Source: Ardenticatenaceae bacterium
GTDB lineage: Bacteria; Chloroflexota; Anaerolineae; Promineifilales; Promineifilaceae
NCBI GenBank assembly: GCA_020634215.1
Contig: JACKCD010000015.1
Location: 1 to 64,000 of the forward strand
DNA: 64,000 nt
Direction: 5' to 3'
This document shows positions 26,967-35,516 of the stretch, in pieces. How positions within the stretch are numbered: the stretch's first letter is position 1; each line of letters opens with the position of its first letter. The notes beneath the pieces were generated by a model that saw only the letters and a program-made list of their open reading frames with translations, was not told the DNA's origin and did not search any database. Made by a program: the position numbers and the translations under genes.

Positions 26967-28163
26967 TCACCCCGGTTGAGGATCAAGGGAATCAATCACA
27001 CTGAGCAATGCTTGTAGGGATGCAGCACATTGTGTGGCATCAGGATGACTGGCACGGAGACTTTTTAAGGCATCGTCAATGGCCGCGTCCATGGTAAACC
27101 AGTTGCCAGAATTCATTGGTTTCAGGGTGGACTGTGCATTATCCCAAGCCGTTTCTAGGTCAGCGATGCGTGTTTTGGCCTGATTCAAGTCGTTATTCTG
27201 CACCAAGGTTAGTGTATCTTTCGTAATCTGGCGGAAAGGAGACAAATCCCCTAAGGAGACCCCGGATGCCGCATGGGCAGCTTCCAGGGCTGACAGTTGA
27301 GCCGAACGCCCATAATACCCTCCTAGGGACAGAATCATCAATGTGGCGACAACGCCAGCCACTTGCCACGTTACGGGGAATCTCTTGGGCTTGTTTTCAA
27401 CAGCAGCGGGCGATGTAGCTTCCAAATCATATTTGGTAATGGTCAAAAAGGTTACAACGGCGACAATGCCAGCGAGAAAGACCGCACTGGTGATGGCTGC
27501 CCCCAAGCCTAAACCTCCAAAAGCTGGGTCTTGGGAAAGATAGTCACCAATGGATGCTCCCAGGGGGCGCGTTAAAATGTAGGCGATCCAAAACGAGAGA
27601 TCCCCATCAAGCCCCAGCCGCCAAGCGACAGCCACCGCGATGATTGTGGCGCATACAATCAGCCCTGTTGTTAGATACCCCAAACTTAGCCCTTCGGCCA
27701 TTAAGTCGCCAGACGCTGTGCCTAAGGCAAACGTGAAAAGAATGGCAAGCCAGTAGAAAGATTCCCGCTGGGTTGTATAAATGGAATGAATTGAAATTGT
27801 CCCCTCCTGCGAGTACCAAATTGCAAAAGTGCTTGCTAAAGCGATACTAAAAAGGATAGTGCTTGCTTCCAGGGGAAAGTGCAGATTATCAGTTAAAATG
27901 TCGGTTATAAGCGTGCCAAAAACGCTAATTAAAACTACAGACAGCCAGTATAAACTGGGGGTATATTTTCGCGCACGAAATTGCAGAATGAGCATTACGG
28001 CTAGGAATATGCCCATAACAACGGCCGTTCCATAAAGGCCAAAGTTTAGATTCACATTGAGAAAATCGGATGCTGTTTCTCCAATGGTTGTACACAAGAC
28101 CTTAATCACCCAAAAGAAAAGAGTTATTTGGGGTACTTTATTCAACATAGCTTTCTTATTCAT
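26967..28163 (-). CDS. COG4705-like multi-pass membrane protein
   Basis: Start taken at ATG 28163 (MNKKAMLNKVPQITLFFW); a TTG ten codons upstream is possible. About 398 residues with roughly eight membrane helices in two similar halves: WVIKVLCTTIGETASDFL near the start and a repeat-like WLAILFTFALGTASGDLMAE and FWIAYILTRPLGASIGDYLSQ further on. The GETxxDFL/GTxxGD motifs are typical of the COG4705 family, whose role is unknown (some members are linked to manganese or other transport, from memory). A soluble tail of about 110 residues follows the last helix. It is inserted head-on between the ABC permease and the AttH-like gene. Confidence 0.75.
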   Translation of the reverse strand: MNKKAMLNKVPQITLFFWVIKVLCTTIGETASDFLNVNLNFGLYGTAVVMGIFLAVMLILQFRARKYTPSLYWLSVVLISVFGTLITDILTDNLHFPLEASTILFSIALASTFAIWYSQEGTISIHSIYTTQRESFYWLAILFTFALGTASGDLMAEGLSLGYLTTGLIVCATIIAVAVAWRLGLDGDLSFWIAYILTRPLGASIGDYLSQDPAFGGLGLGAAITSAVFLAGIVAVVTFLTITKYDLEATSPAAVENKPKRFPVTWQVAGVVATLMILSLGGYYGRSAQLSALEAAHAASGVSLGDLSPFRQITKDTLTLVQNNDLNQAKTRIADLETAWDNAQSTLKPMNSGNWFTMDAAIDDALKSLRASHPDATQCAASLQALLSVIDSLDPQPG

Positions 28164-28449
28164 TTTTTGTCTGTTTACCTTATACAATGGCAAGATTTAG
28201 CACTCGCTGAATGCTATTGGTAGATTTTCCTGCTCATGAATAAGAGGACGATGAAAATAAAATGAGGCAGCATTTATGTTACACTTTTAGATAACATCGC
28301 ACCTGCATCAGATGGTGCTGCGCCTGCACAAGAAATGATGGTGAGCGACAACGACACAATAGTTAGTATGGCAACCTGCCCTGCGGCAGATAAGCGAGCT
28401 ATTATCAAATGAAAGATTTTATGGTATTGACCAAGGGAATGGTTTATTG

Positions 28450-29616
28450 ATGGTGAAACGAGTTGGGTTTGTGATTTTACTGTTTTTGCTGGCTACTGGC
28501 TGGTGGCTGTGGGAGCGTGGAGGGGAAACGGCCGTTTCTCCCACCACTACCACTTCCTCCTTCCTCCCCTTGCTCACCGACGACGGCAACGCCAGCCGCT
28601 TTGCCCGCGCCACTGAGCCAAACGCCGTGCAGTTCCCCCGCGATCTGGGGGCGCATGAGGATTACCAAACAGAGTGGTGGTATTACACGGGGAATTTGGA
28701 GACGGCTGACAAACGGCCGTTTGGCTTCCAGTTCACCATCTTCCGCCGCGCTCTTACTGCCGAAGCTACCGACACGGCCTCCGACTGGCGCACGAATCAG
28801 GTGTATTTGGCGCATTTTACGGTGAGCGATGGGGAAAACGGCCGTTTTTACGAGCGCGAACGGTTTAGCCGGGGTGCCGCCGGGCTGGCCGGGGCGCAGG
28901 CCGAACCCTACCGCGTTTGGCTGGAAGATTGGTCAGTGGCCGAAACGACAGCAGGAGAGGTGCGACTGCAGGCCAAAACCGAGGAGGTTGCCGTTGACCT
29001 GCTGCTTACCCAAACGCTGCCCCCCGTTTTGCAGGGGGACGGTGGCCTCAGCCAAAAGGGGCCAGAGCCAGGCAACGCTTCCTACTATTATTCGATTGTG
29101 CAGCAGAAGGTGCGCGGCACGGTGACGCTGCCAGAAGGGGTGCTGGAGGTAACGGGCGTGGCCTGGAAAGACCATGAATACTCCACCAACGCCCTGCCGG
29201 CCGATGCCGTCGGCTGGGATTGGTTCTCGCTCCAATTTGACAACGGCGCGGCGTTGATGCTGGTGCAAATTCGGCGGCAGGATGGCTCACTTACCTTTGT
29301 GCCGGACGGCATTTTTGTACAGCCCGACGGCACAACGCAGCTTGTGACGGCAGGCAGTTGGCAACTGGATGTGTTGGACCGCTGGACGAGTGAGGCATCG
29401 GGGGCGACGTATCCGATGGGGTGGCGGCTGCAGGTGAGGGAATTGGGGCTGGATGTGGAAGGACGGCCGTTAATGCCCAACCAGGAGCTAACCGGCACCA
29501 CTATTTATTGGGAAGGAGCCGTCCAGTTTAACGGTACGCTTGACGGCCGGCCGATCACCGCCAAAGGCTACATCGAAATGACGGGCTATGCTGGGTCAAT
29601 GATCGGGCGAATTTGA
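28450..29616 (+). CDS. AttH/CrtC-like lipocalin-fold protein, membrane-anchored
   Basis: Start ATG 28450. A signal or anchor helix (VGFVILLFLLATGWWLW) precedes a Ser/Thr-rich linker and a domain with ARATEPNAVQFPRDLGAHEDY and EWWYYTGNL, the hallmark of the AttH/carotenoid 1,2-hydratase fold, and WKDHEYS further on. It lacks a crt neighbourhood, so the carotenoid reaction is unlikely. In other genomes AttH-like proteins follow an FtsX-type ABC exporter (AttEFG-H), and here the exporter lies 1.6 kb upstream, separated by the opposed COG4705 gene. Likely role: an extracytoplasmic lipid- or hydrophobe-binding partner of that exporter. Three AACGGCCGTT copies are read in three different frames (ETAVS, KRPFG, NGRF). 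Confidence 0.8.
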   Translation: MVKRVGFVILLFLLATGWWLWERGGETAVSPTTTTSSFLPLLTDDGNASRFARATEPNAVQFPRDLGAHEDYQTEWWYYTGNLETADKRPFGFQFTIFRRALTAEATDTASDWRTNQVYLAHFTVSDGENGRFYERERFSRGAAGLAGAQAEPYRVWLEDWSVAETTAGEVRLQAKTEEVAVDLLLTQTLPPVLQGDGGLSQKGPEPGNASYYYSIVQQKVRGTVTLPEGVLEVTGVAWKDHEYSTNALPADAVGWDWFSLQFDNGAALMLVQIRRQDGSLTFVPDGIFVQPDGTTQLVTAGSWQLDVLDRWTSEASGATYPMGWRLQVRELGLDVEGRPLMPNQELTGTTIYWEGAVQFNGTLDGRPITAKGYIEMTGYAGSMIGRI

Positions 29617-29668
29617 TGGGAGATGGTCGCATAGGGCGCAACAGTTTTGTACACCCTATGCGCCAACG

Positions 29669-31063
29669 TTATTGCTCTGCCAACATCTGCTCCGGCATCT
29701 CACTCCGTTCCCGTACTTCTTCAAAACGGTATTGCTGGCAGATTTCCCCGTTTTCAAACACCGTCACCAGCTCATCTGGCCGCAAATCCGCTTCGGCCAC
29801 CGTCTCATACCCGCTCCAGCTATCCCGCACCAGCTTCAACCGCCCCCGCTTCGACGACTTGCCGGGGTCGCTTACCGGGTCTTTGTACACGTCCCGCCAC
29901 GCCCCCGCCACCTTCACCGCGCTTGCTTTGAAGGCAAATTTATGCGTGTCGCGGTCCAGCTTTTGCAGCAGCGCCCCACCCATGCCAAACACAATGTTAT
30001 CCACACTAAAGCCAGCCCCACTCACCGCCGCCAAAATGTCGCCAATGGTGTCGTAATCAATCCCGTCGCCATAAATCATGCCAATTTTAGGGTTCAACAC
30101 TTTATAACCCTGCGCGTTGACCGTGCCGCCAAACCGCTGCCACAGCCGTTCCAGCACCGCCACCGACATCGTGGGCGGGTCGCCACTGTCTGGGCGCACC
30201 ACAAATTTGCCGTCCCGCGCCAAAATCTCATCTTTAAGTTCCACGCCAAAAAGCTGGTCAACGGCGTGGTAAATGTCAAACGAATCAGCCACCACCGACA
30301 TGAGACCGGTGGGAAATTGCTCGATAAAGTGGCGATATGCCCCCAACTCATGTTCCCGTCCCCACGAGGTGACGGTCGAATGCTCGGCGGCCATCACCGA
30401 AAAGCCGCACACGTCGCTGTCATAGTAGCGCATGGCGTATTCGATGCCCGCCAGCGTGTCGGTTCCCCAGAAGTTGACCAGGTGCGCCATGCCGCCCAGC
30501 CCGGCGCTTTCGCTAGAAGAAACGCCGCGAAAGCCAAAGTCGTTGAGGAAAAATGGGTTCCATTCGGCTCCCGTCAGAGCGGCATATTGCCCGATCCGCT
30601 GTTTGATTTGCCAGCTTAGGGTGGCAACGGTGGTGGGATACCACACCTTCATGAGCAGGGTTTCGATGAAGTTGGTGAGGAAGGGGACGCGCTCGTCGGT
30701 GTTTTCCACGGTGGCGAGGACGTTGCGGACGGGAATAACCGTGCCTTCGGGAACGGCTTTGATGCGGAGGGGTAAACGGCCGTTATGCTCCCGCACAATC
30801 CAATCCCACCCCTCTCGGTTGAAATAATCCGCCCCAAACAGCTTACGGCAAAACGCCTCCGCCTCATCTACCATCCACGGCTCAATGACCACCCCCGCCA
30901 AATATTCTCGCAGGTAATATTGCAGCCCAAAAAAGAGGGTTTCATCAAACCGCCCGCCGCGACTTTCCAAATAAGAATAAACGCGCTCGGTGCGCGGTGG
31001 ATATTGTTTCCAGTGAGTATGTTTATAGGCATCGGTTGCCAAAATCAGGTTTCGCTTGGTCAT
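29669..31063 (-). CDS. nadV: Nicotinamide phosphoribosyltransferase
   Basis: 464 residues. The start MTKRNLILATDAYKHTHWKQYP and YSYLESRGG are those of NAMPT/NadV rather than of PncB. Active-site segments include LLMKVWYPTTVAT, LNDFGFRGVSS, DSFDIYHAV, VVRPDSGDPP and IYGDGIDYDT, with FGMGGALLQKLDRDTHKFAFKAS near the end. It makes NMN from nicotinamide and PRPP in NAD salvage. It stands alone, with a consensus promoter carrying two dyads that overlap the spacer and -10 box (31096-31134), so it is almost surely repressed by an NAD-linked regulator. ATG 31063 follows AAAGGTGAAAT. Confidence 0.93.
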   Translation of the reverse strand: MTKRNLILATDAYKHTHWKQYPPRTERVYSYLESRGGRFDETLFFGLQYYLREYLAGVVIEPWMVDEAEAFCRKLFGADYFNREGWDWIVREHNGRLPLRIKAVPEGTVIPVRNVLATVENTDERVPFLTNFIETLLMKVWYPTTVATLSWQIKQRIGQYAALTGAEWNPFFLNDFGFRGVSSSESAGLGGMAHLVNFWGTDTLAGIEYAMRYYDSDVCGFSVMAAEHSTVTSWGREHELGAYRHFIEQFPTGLMSVVADSFDIYHAVDQLFGVELKDEILARDGKFVVRPDSGDPPTMSVAVLERLWQRFGGTVNAQGYKVLNPKIGMIYGDGIDYDTIGDILAAVSGAGFSVDNIVFGMGGALLQKLDRDTHKFAFKASAVKVAGAWRDVYKDPVSDPGKSSKRGRLKLVRDSWSGYETVAEADLRPDELVTVFENGEICQQYRFEEVRERSEMPEQMLAEQ

Positions 31064-31095
31064 TATTTCACCTTTGATAATTAGTGTTTCTGGTA

Positions 31096-31134
31096 CACTT
31101 TTGTAGTGTAGTGTCCATAAGACACTTTGTCAAG
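31096..31134 (-). promoter_or_regulatory. nadV promoter with two operator dyads
   Basis: Minus strand: -35 TTGACA (31134-31129), 17-base spacer, -10 TACACT (31111-31106). One dyad AGTGTC-CATAA-GACACT (31111-31127) fills the spacer and a second, ACACT-TTTGT-AGTGT (31096-31110), covers the -10 box and start site. Both share the half-site ACACT/AGTGT. A repressor bound there would block polymerase. NrtR-type Nudix regulators control NAD genes in many bacteria; whether this is NrtR cannot be told. Confidence 0.75.
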
Positions 31135-31162
31135 GGGAAATGATAGGCACTTACGCACCAGC

Positions 31163-31284
31163 ATCGACAATTTTTTGTCGATAATTTTGTAAACACGGAT
31201 GGGAAAAACACAGATGATTCTACTTTCTATCCGTGTTCCTCCCATCTGTGTTTATACCTTTTTTACCGGCGTAGTCCGGTAAAA
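31163..31284. repeat. Intergenic hairpins between nadV and hicB
   Basis: Three dyads: ATCGACAA-TTTT-TTGTCGAT (31163-31182); a long inverted pair, AAACACGGATGGG (31191) with CCCATCTGTGTTT (31241-31253) and an inner CACGGAT/ATCCGTG pairing; and TTTTACCGG-CGTAGT-CCGGTAAAA (31261-31284), which can act as terminator for hicAB. The rest of the 374-base gap holds one AACGGCCGTT at 31409 and no gene. Confidence 0.7.
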
Positions 31285-31437
31285 GACGTAGCACCTTACA
31301 GCAATTTTTAGTTTGCAATGAAGAAGGGCAGGGCTTGTTGGCTTGAGGTAACGCTAGATCAAATTATTTATGATAGGAGCATATGGAAACAACTGATTTT
31401 GAGTAAGTAACGGCCGTTCTTTCCCCCAAAAACACCC

Positions 31438-31773
31438 TCACAGCGAAGCCGTTGCCTCAGCCAACATCTCTGTAATCCACTGGTTGATACTTTTGCCGTT
31501 CACCTCAGCTATCTTTGCCACAGCTTCATGCACTTCCACCGGCAAACGCACCATCAGCTTGCCAGAATATGGTTTATTGGGTTGCTCCCCACGCCTGGCA
31601 CACGTTTCCAAATAAAAATCAACCGCTTCTTGAAAAGCATGGCGTATTTCGCCCACACTTTCCCCATGAAAGGTGATGATGTCTCGAATACCTACAATGC
31701 GCCCAATCAATAGCTCATCTTCATCGCTGTACTCAATTCGAGCGGCATACCCTTTATAACTCATTGGTTTCAT
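31438..31773 (-). CDS. hicB: HicB-family antitoxin
   Basis: 111 residues. The N-terminal half (YKGYAARIEYSDEDELLIGRIVGI, FHGESVGEIRHAFQEAVDFYLE) is the HicB partial RNase-H fold that masks the toxin. The C-terminal half (KLMVRLPVEVHEAVAKIAEVNGKSINQWITEMLAEA) is a ribbon-helix-helix DNA-binding domain for autoregulation. The start ATG overlaps the stop of hicA by 4 bases (ATGA), the usual arrangement of toxin first, antitoxin second. No clear operator was picked out upstream of hicA. The pair is not inside an identifiable mobile element. Confidence 0.9.
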   Translation of the reverse strand: MKPMSYKGYAARIEYSDEDELLIGRIVGIRDIITFHGESVGEIRHAFQEAVDFYLETCARRGEQPNKPYSGKLMVRLPVEVHEAVAKIAEVNGKSINQWITEMLAEATASL

Positions 31774-32024
31774 GATTCTACCTCTAATTGACGCAAGAAT
31801 TCGCGCACAGCGCGAACCTGGTATGGCTTGGCCTCTTTGCCAGGATGTGGACGATGGAAATCGGCCCGTAGCTCTCCTTTCTTGAAGCCAACTCGTGATC
31901 CGCTACCCTCGATCAGTTCGCAGCCAAGGGCAATAAGTAGCGATTCAATGCGCCTCCATTCAATATTACGTAACACAGGATTCGTGAAGATTTGCTCCAA
32001 AGTGCGCTTTTGGCTATTGTTCAT
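31770..32024 (-). CDS. hicA: HicA-family toxin (mRNA interferase)
   Basis: 84 residues with the double-stranded-RNA-binding-like HicA fold: WRRIESLLIALGCELIEGSGSRVGF, then FHRPHPGKEAKPYQVRAVREFL. In this HicA branch the conserved His lies in or near FHRPHP; in classic HicA it is in the SHR segment, here SRV, so the catalytic histidine position should be judged by alignment. It would cleave mRNAs when free of HicB. It overlaps hicB by 4 bases. The ATG at 32024 lacks a strong ribosome site, consistent with low expression. Confidence 0.88.
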   Translation of the reverse strand: MNNSQKRTLEQIFTNPVLRNIEWRRIESLLIALGCELIEGSGSRVGFKKGELRADFHRPHPGKEAKPYQVRAVREFLRQLEVES

Positions 32025-32115
32025 ATTGCTATAGTATCAGATTTCAGTATCACAAGCAAGATAGCTTGCGCGATTATGCAAGATAGAGAAAATCATAATA
32101 TGGGACACACAAACA

Positions 32116-32148
32116 TCATCCGCGTTTGTCCGCGTTTGTCCGCGTCCC
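32116..32148. repeat. Short tandem repeat, TCCGCGTTTG units
   Basis: TCCGCGTTTG twice, then TCCGCGTCC, ending 16 bases before the ATG of the DinB gene; relative of the unit at 13642-13673, at the same distance from a start codon. Confidence 0.75.
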
Positions 32149-32164
32149 ATAAAGGAACCAGCTT

Positions 32165-32644
32165 ATGAATGATCACGAACTGCGAAACCAACTGGTGCGA
32201 ATGCTAACCGTGCGGCAGGCGCATATGGATTTTGAGGATGCGATGGCGAATTTCCCCGCCGACCACATCAACACCATGCCGCCCAACTGCGACTACACCT
32301 TTTGGCATTTGCTGGAACACTTGCGGATTTGCCAGAAGGATATTTTGGACTACATTGCGAGCGATGATTACCGGTGGCCGACGTTTCCCGATGATTTGTG
32401 GCCGGAAAAAACGGCCGTTTCCACCCCCACCCTCTGGCAGCAAACCATCAATGATTTCATCGCCGACCGGCAAGCCCTGGTTGAGATTATCAACGACCCC
32501 GCCACCGACCTCTTTGCCCCGCTGCCCAACAGCGGCGAGCATCAACATCACATTCTGCGCGAAATCAACATCATCGCCAGCCACAACGCCTACCACACCG
32601 GCGAACTGGGCGTATTGCGCCAGCTAATGGGGTTATGGGGCTAA
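32165..32644 (+). CDS. DinB-superfamily protein
   Basis: 159 residues of four-helix DinB type: YTFWHLLEHLRICQKDILDYI in helix 2 with the first metal-ligand His, and IIASHNAYHTGELGVLRQLMG at the C-terminus with the last two, so the metal site looks intact. Members are metal-dependent transferases or of unknown role. ATG 32165 follows AAAGGAACC. A different DinB gene lies at 15336-15803; the two share only the fold-defining residues. AACGGCCGTT at 32410 separates a G-rich first half from a C-rich second half. Confidence 0.8.
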   Translation: MNDHELRNQLVRMLTVRQAHMDFEDAMANFPADHINTMPPNCDYTFWHLLEHLRICQKDILDYIASDDYRWPTFPDDLWPEKTAVSTPTLWQQTINDFIADRQALVEIINDPATDLFAPLPNSGEHQHHILREINIIASHNAYHTGELGVLRQLMGLWG

Positions 32645-32647
32645 ATT

Positions 32648-32703
32648 TCACGCAAAGGCGCAAAGCCGCCAAGATTCCTTTGCGCCTTTGCGCCTTTGCG
32701 TGA
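32648..32703. repeat. Inverted repeat, CGCAAAG family
   Basis: TCACGCAAAGGCGCAAAG (32648-32665) against CTTTGCGCC, TTTGCGCC, TTTGCGTGA (32678-32703), directly after the DinB stop codon. Related sequence flanks 34258-34325 and 57794-57846. It is at the right distance to act as a hairpin 3' end. Confidence 0.85.
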
Positions 32704-32720
32704 CACATTCTTATCACGAC

Positions 32721-33683
32721 ATGGACATTGGAAAGGAAGTTTTACGCGCTGCCCAACGGCTGCACGGGCATGTTTACCAGACTCGGCTTGACTATTCCCC
32801 CTATTTCAGCCAGCTTACGGGAGCCAACGTCTATTTTAAGCTGGAAAATTTGCAGCAAACGGGGTCGTTTAAGGCGCGGGGGGCGCTGAACAAGCTGCTG
32901 TCGTTGACGGAGGCGGAGCGGCAGCAGGGGGTGGTGACGGCTTCATCGGGGAATCACGGAACGGCCGTTTCCTACGGCCTCTCTCGTTTGGGGATGCGCG
33001 GCGTGGTCTTTGTCCCCGAAAACGCCTCCCCCACCAAGGTCGAAGCCATTCGCCGCTACGGAGCCGAAGTGCGGTTCCACGGCCACGACTCCGGTATCAC
33101 CGAAATTTACGCCCGCCGCTATGCCGCCGAACGCGATCTGGTCTATGTTTCCCCCTACAACGACCCGCTAGTGGTGGCTGGGCAGGGAACCATCGGGCTG
33201 GAAATTAGCCAACAGCTTGAGCAAGTAGACGCGGTGTTTGTCTCGCTGGGGGGCGGCGGGCTAATTGGTGGCATTGGCGGCTATTTGAAGGCGGTGGCAC
33301 CGGCTGCCCAAATCATCGGCTGTTCGCCGGAAAACTCCAAAGTGATGGCCGAATCGGTGGCGGCGGGCGAAATCCTTGATTTGGAATCGCTGCCCACGCT
33401 GTCCGACGGCACGGCTGGCGGCGTGGAACCGGGTTCGATCACCTTTGACCTGTGCCGCACCCTGGTTGATGCCTTCCCCACTGTGTCTGAGGCTGAAATC
33501 GCTGCCGCCATGCGCCAATTTATGACAACCCACCATATGCTGATTGAAGGAGCGGCAGGGGTTGCTATTGCCGCCCTGCTGCAAAACCCAGCTCCGTTTG
33601 TGGGCAAAAATGTGGTGGTCGTGCTGTGCGGAGCCAATATTAGCCTGCCGACACTGCAAACGGTGCTGGGTGGCGAAAGTTAG
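32721..33683 (+). CDS. Threonine/serine dehydratase-like PLP enzyme
   Basis: Start placed at ATG 32721 because the longer frame from 32688 runs through the inverted repeat. About 320 residues with fold-type II PLP signature: LENLQQTGSFKARGALN (the Lys binds PLP), ASSGNHGTAVSYGLS, SLGGGGLIGGIGGYLKAV (phosphate-binding glycine loop) and VVVLCGANIS. It lacks the C-terminal ACT domain of biosynthetic IlvA, so it is a catabolic-type threonine or serine dehydratase, or a relative such as a hydroxyectoine- or diaminopropionate-type lyase. No neighbouring pathway gene settles this. AACGGCCGTT at 32960 lies in the region encoding GNHGTAVS. Confidence 0.85.
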   Translation: MDIGKEVLRAAQRLHGHVYQTRLDYSPYFSQLTGANVYFKLENLQQTGSFKARGALNKLLSLTEAERQQGVVTASSGNHGTAVSYGLSRLGMRGVVFVPENASPTKVEAIRRYGAEVRFHGHDSGITEIYARRYAAERDLVYVSPYNDPLVVAGQGTIGLEISQQLEQVDAVFVSLGGGGLIGGIGGYLKAVAPAAQIIGCSPENSKVMAESVAAGEILDLESLPTLSDGTAGGVEPGSITFDLCRTLVDAFPTVSEAEIAAAMRQFMTTHHMLIEGAAGVAIAALLQNPAPFVGKNVVVVLCGANISLPTLQTVLGGES

Positions 33684-33687
33684 ATCA

Positions 33688-34233
33688 TCACGTGTGAGGC
33701 AAGTTGTGAGGTGGGATGTCGGCCAGCAGCGGGTTGGCGGCATCGCGTCCGGAAAGGATGGGCGGGGCGGTAAGCTGCCAGTCTAGGTTGAGAGCGGGGT
33801 CGTTCCAGGCAACGCCAAATTCATCGGCTCCGTTGTAATAGTTGTCCACGACGTAGGTGACGGTAACGGCCGTTAAGGCCACGAATCCATGCGCCACCCC
33901 AATGGGAATAAACAGCCCGATGTTGTTTGCCTCGCCCATTTCCACCGTTTGCGTCGCCAAATAAGTGGGAGAGTTTGGTCGTAAATCCACCATCCCAGCG
34001 CGGATGCGGCCGGCCGGAACATACCAGTAATCCACCTGTTTGTGATGAAAATGGAGACCACGCAGCACCCCTGCCTGTGAGTCCGACCGGTTCATTTGAA
34101 TGACGTCCCAACTGCGCTGGGGAAACCACTCCTTGCGAAACGTTTCCATAAACTGCCCGCGCTCATCGCCAAAGGCGCGGAGGCGGGCGAGATAAACCCC
34201 ACGAATCGTGGTTGATTCTTCAATGTTTGTCAT
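33688..34233 (-). CDS. RmlC-like dTDP-sugar epimerase family protein
   Basis: Start set at ATG 34233 (MTNIEESTTIRGVY) with GAAAGGGA upstream; the frame continues upstream but runs through a CGCAAAG repeat. About 181 residues of the RmlC cupin: DERGQFMETFRKEWF, QMNRSDSQAGVLRGLHFH (LRGLH motif with the catalytic His) and IPIGVAHGFVAL. RmlC epimerises carbons 3 and 5 of dTDP-4-keto-6-deoxyglucose on the way to rhamnose, but no other rml gene is present, so it could be a variant 3- or 5-epimerase. It is convergent with the dehydratase gene, 4 bases apart. Confidence 0.82.
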   Translation of the reverse strand: MTNIEESTTIRGVYLARLRAFGDERGQFMETFRKEWFPQRSWDVIQMNRSDSQAGVLRGLHFHHKQVDYWYVPAGRIRAGMVDLRPNSPTYLATQTVEMGEANNIGLFIPIGVAHGFVALTAVTVTYVVDNYYNGADEFGVAWNDPALNLDWQLTAPPILSGRDAANPLLADIPPHNLPHT

Positions 34234-34338
34234 GTTTTTGTCCCTTTCAGAATTTGAACCGCAAAGTTCGCAGAGAGCGCAAAGAAAGAGCAGCAAATAA
34301 GCTAAATTTTTGCGTGCTTTGCGGCGAAATTAATGAAC

Positions 34339-35343
34339 TCAACTTTTGAGTAAGTTGCTGAGGAAAAACCAGAGGTTTGCCGGCCGTTCCGCCAGCCGTC
34401 GCATAAAATAAGGGTACCAGGCCGTGCCGTAAGGCACATAGGTTCGCACGCGGTACCCCTGGCGCACCAGTTCTTCCTGTCGCTGCCCGCGCACCCCATA
34501 CAGCATCTGGAATTCGTAATAATCTGTGCTGACGTTGTGGCGGTTGGCATAGTCAATAACAGCTTCAATCATCTTGTCGTCGTGGGTGGCAAAACCGGTG
34601 TAGACACCATGTTGCTGGGCTTCATCGGAAAGCAGCAGGTGGGCAAGATCAATAAAGCTGCGGTCTGTGTCGGCTTTGTTAGGGTAGGCGCGGTCGGGTG
34701 GTTCGGCATAGGCACCCTTGACCAGCCGTACCCAAGCCCCCTCACGAATAAGCTGCCGGATGTCTTTTTCGCTGCGGTAGAGATAGCTTTGAATAACCAC
34801 GCCAACGTTGTCAAAGCCGTCTTCATCCCGCAGGGCGCGGTAAAGCTGAAGGGTGGGGTCAATGAGGTCGCTGTCTTCCATGTCGAGCCGGATTTTGTTG
34901 TGGGTTTGGCGGGCGCGTTCGAGGAGTTGGCGCAGGTGGGCGCGGGTTTGCTGGGGATCGAGTTTGAGACCAAGCTGGGTGGGTTTAATGGAGACGTTGG
35001 CCTGTAGCTGGTGCCGGTAAATGGTGTCGAGCAGGGCCAGGATGTGGTCGCGGGCGGCTTCGGCTTCGGCGGGGGCGGCGACGGCTTCGCCGAGATAGTT
35101 GAGGGTGACAACGAGTCCCTTGTGGTTAAGTTGACGGGTGGTGGCAACAACGGCCGTTAAATCCTCCCCCGCCACAAAACGACCCGCCACCCGCCACGCC
35201 AGTGGCAGCTCTGTCACCAGCCGCCGCGCCCAAACGGCCGTTGATAGCATCAACAGCAGCGCCCGCAGCAGTCGTTCACCATACAGATAGGCCGTCGCCG
35301 CTATGGCCGCCAGCCCGGCAATGAGTACCCCTTTTTGTCGCAT
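34339..35343 (-). CDS. Proline dehydrogenase
   Basis: 334 residues, monofunctional. An N-terminal hydrophobic segment (VLIAGLAAIAATAYLYG) may peg it to the membrane. The FAD-binding barrel motifs are present: VSIKPTQLGL, IRLDMEDSDLIDPTLQLYRAL, VVIQSYLYRSEKDI, VRLVKGAYAEP and YEFQMLYGVR, with the C-terminal YVPYGTAWYPYFMRRLAERPAN. It oxidises proline to pyrroline-5-carboxylate and passes electrons to the quinone pool. The P5C dehydrogenase gene is not in the window. Start ATG 35343. Two AACGGCCGTT copies lie near its start (35149, 35233). Confidence 0.92.
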   Translation of the reverse strand: MRQKGVLIAGLAAIAATAYLYGERLLRALLLMLSTAVWARRLVTELPLAWRVAGRFVAGEDLTAVVATTRQLNHKGLVVTLNYLGEAVAAPAEAEAARDHILALLDTIYRHQLQANVSIKPTQLGLKLDPQQTRAHLRQLLERARQTHNKIRLDMEDSDLIDPTLQLYRALRDEDGFDNVGVVIQSYLYRSEKDIRQLIREGAWVRLVKGAYAEPPDRAYPNKADTDRSFIDLAHLLLSDEAQQHGVYTGFATHDDKMIEAVIDYANRHNVSTDYYEFQMLYGVRGQRQEELVRQGYRVRTYVPYGTAWYPYFMRRLAERPANLWFFLSNLLKS

Positions 35344-35441
35344 AGCGCCTCACATGAACCATTCAAAAATGATGTGAAATTGTACCACATCCTCTTTTTT
35401 GTTATGGAATCTTAAATGTTTCCTTGTTATACTTTTTCCAT

Positions 35442-35453
35442 ACCGTATACGGT
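35442..35453. other. Perfect 12-bp palindrome in the kinase leader
   Basis: ACCGTATACGGT, 64 bases before the sensor-kinase start and 8 bases after a TATACT box (35428-35433) that could be a -10 element. The placement suits an operator, but no -35 box is convincing. Confidence 0.35.
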
Positions 35454-35516
35454 CTTGAATATTTGTAATGGTAATAACAACGCCTAATCCCCAATGGACT
35501 GGATTTTGAACCCTCT

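Noticed and set aside
28450..29616. Carotenoid hydratase CrtC
   Set aside because: The fold signature matches, but there is no crt gene, and the ABC exporter nearby fits the AttH role better.
32688..33683. Earlier start for the dehydratase gene
   Set aside because: The extra residues come from a CGCAAAG inverted repeat; ATG 32721 fits family length.
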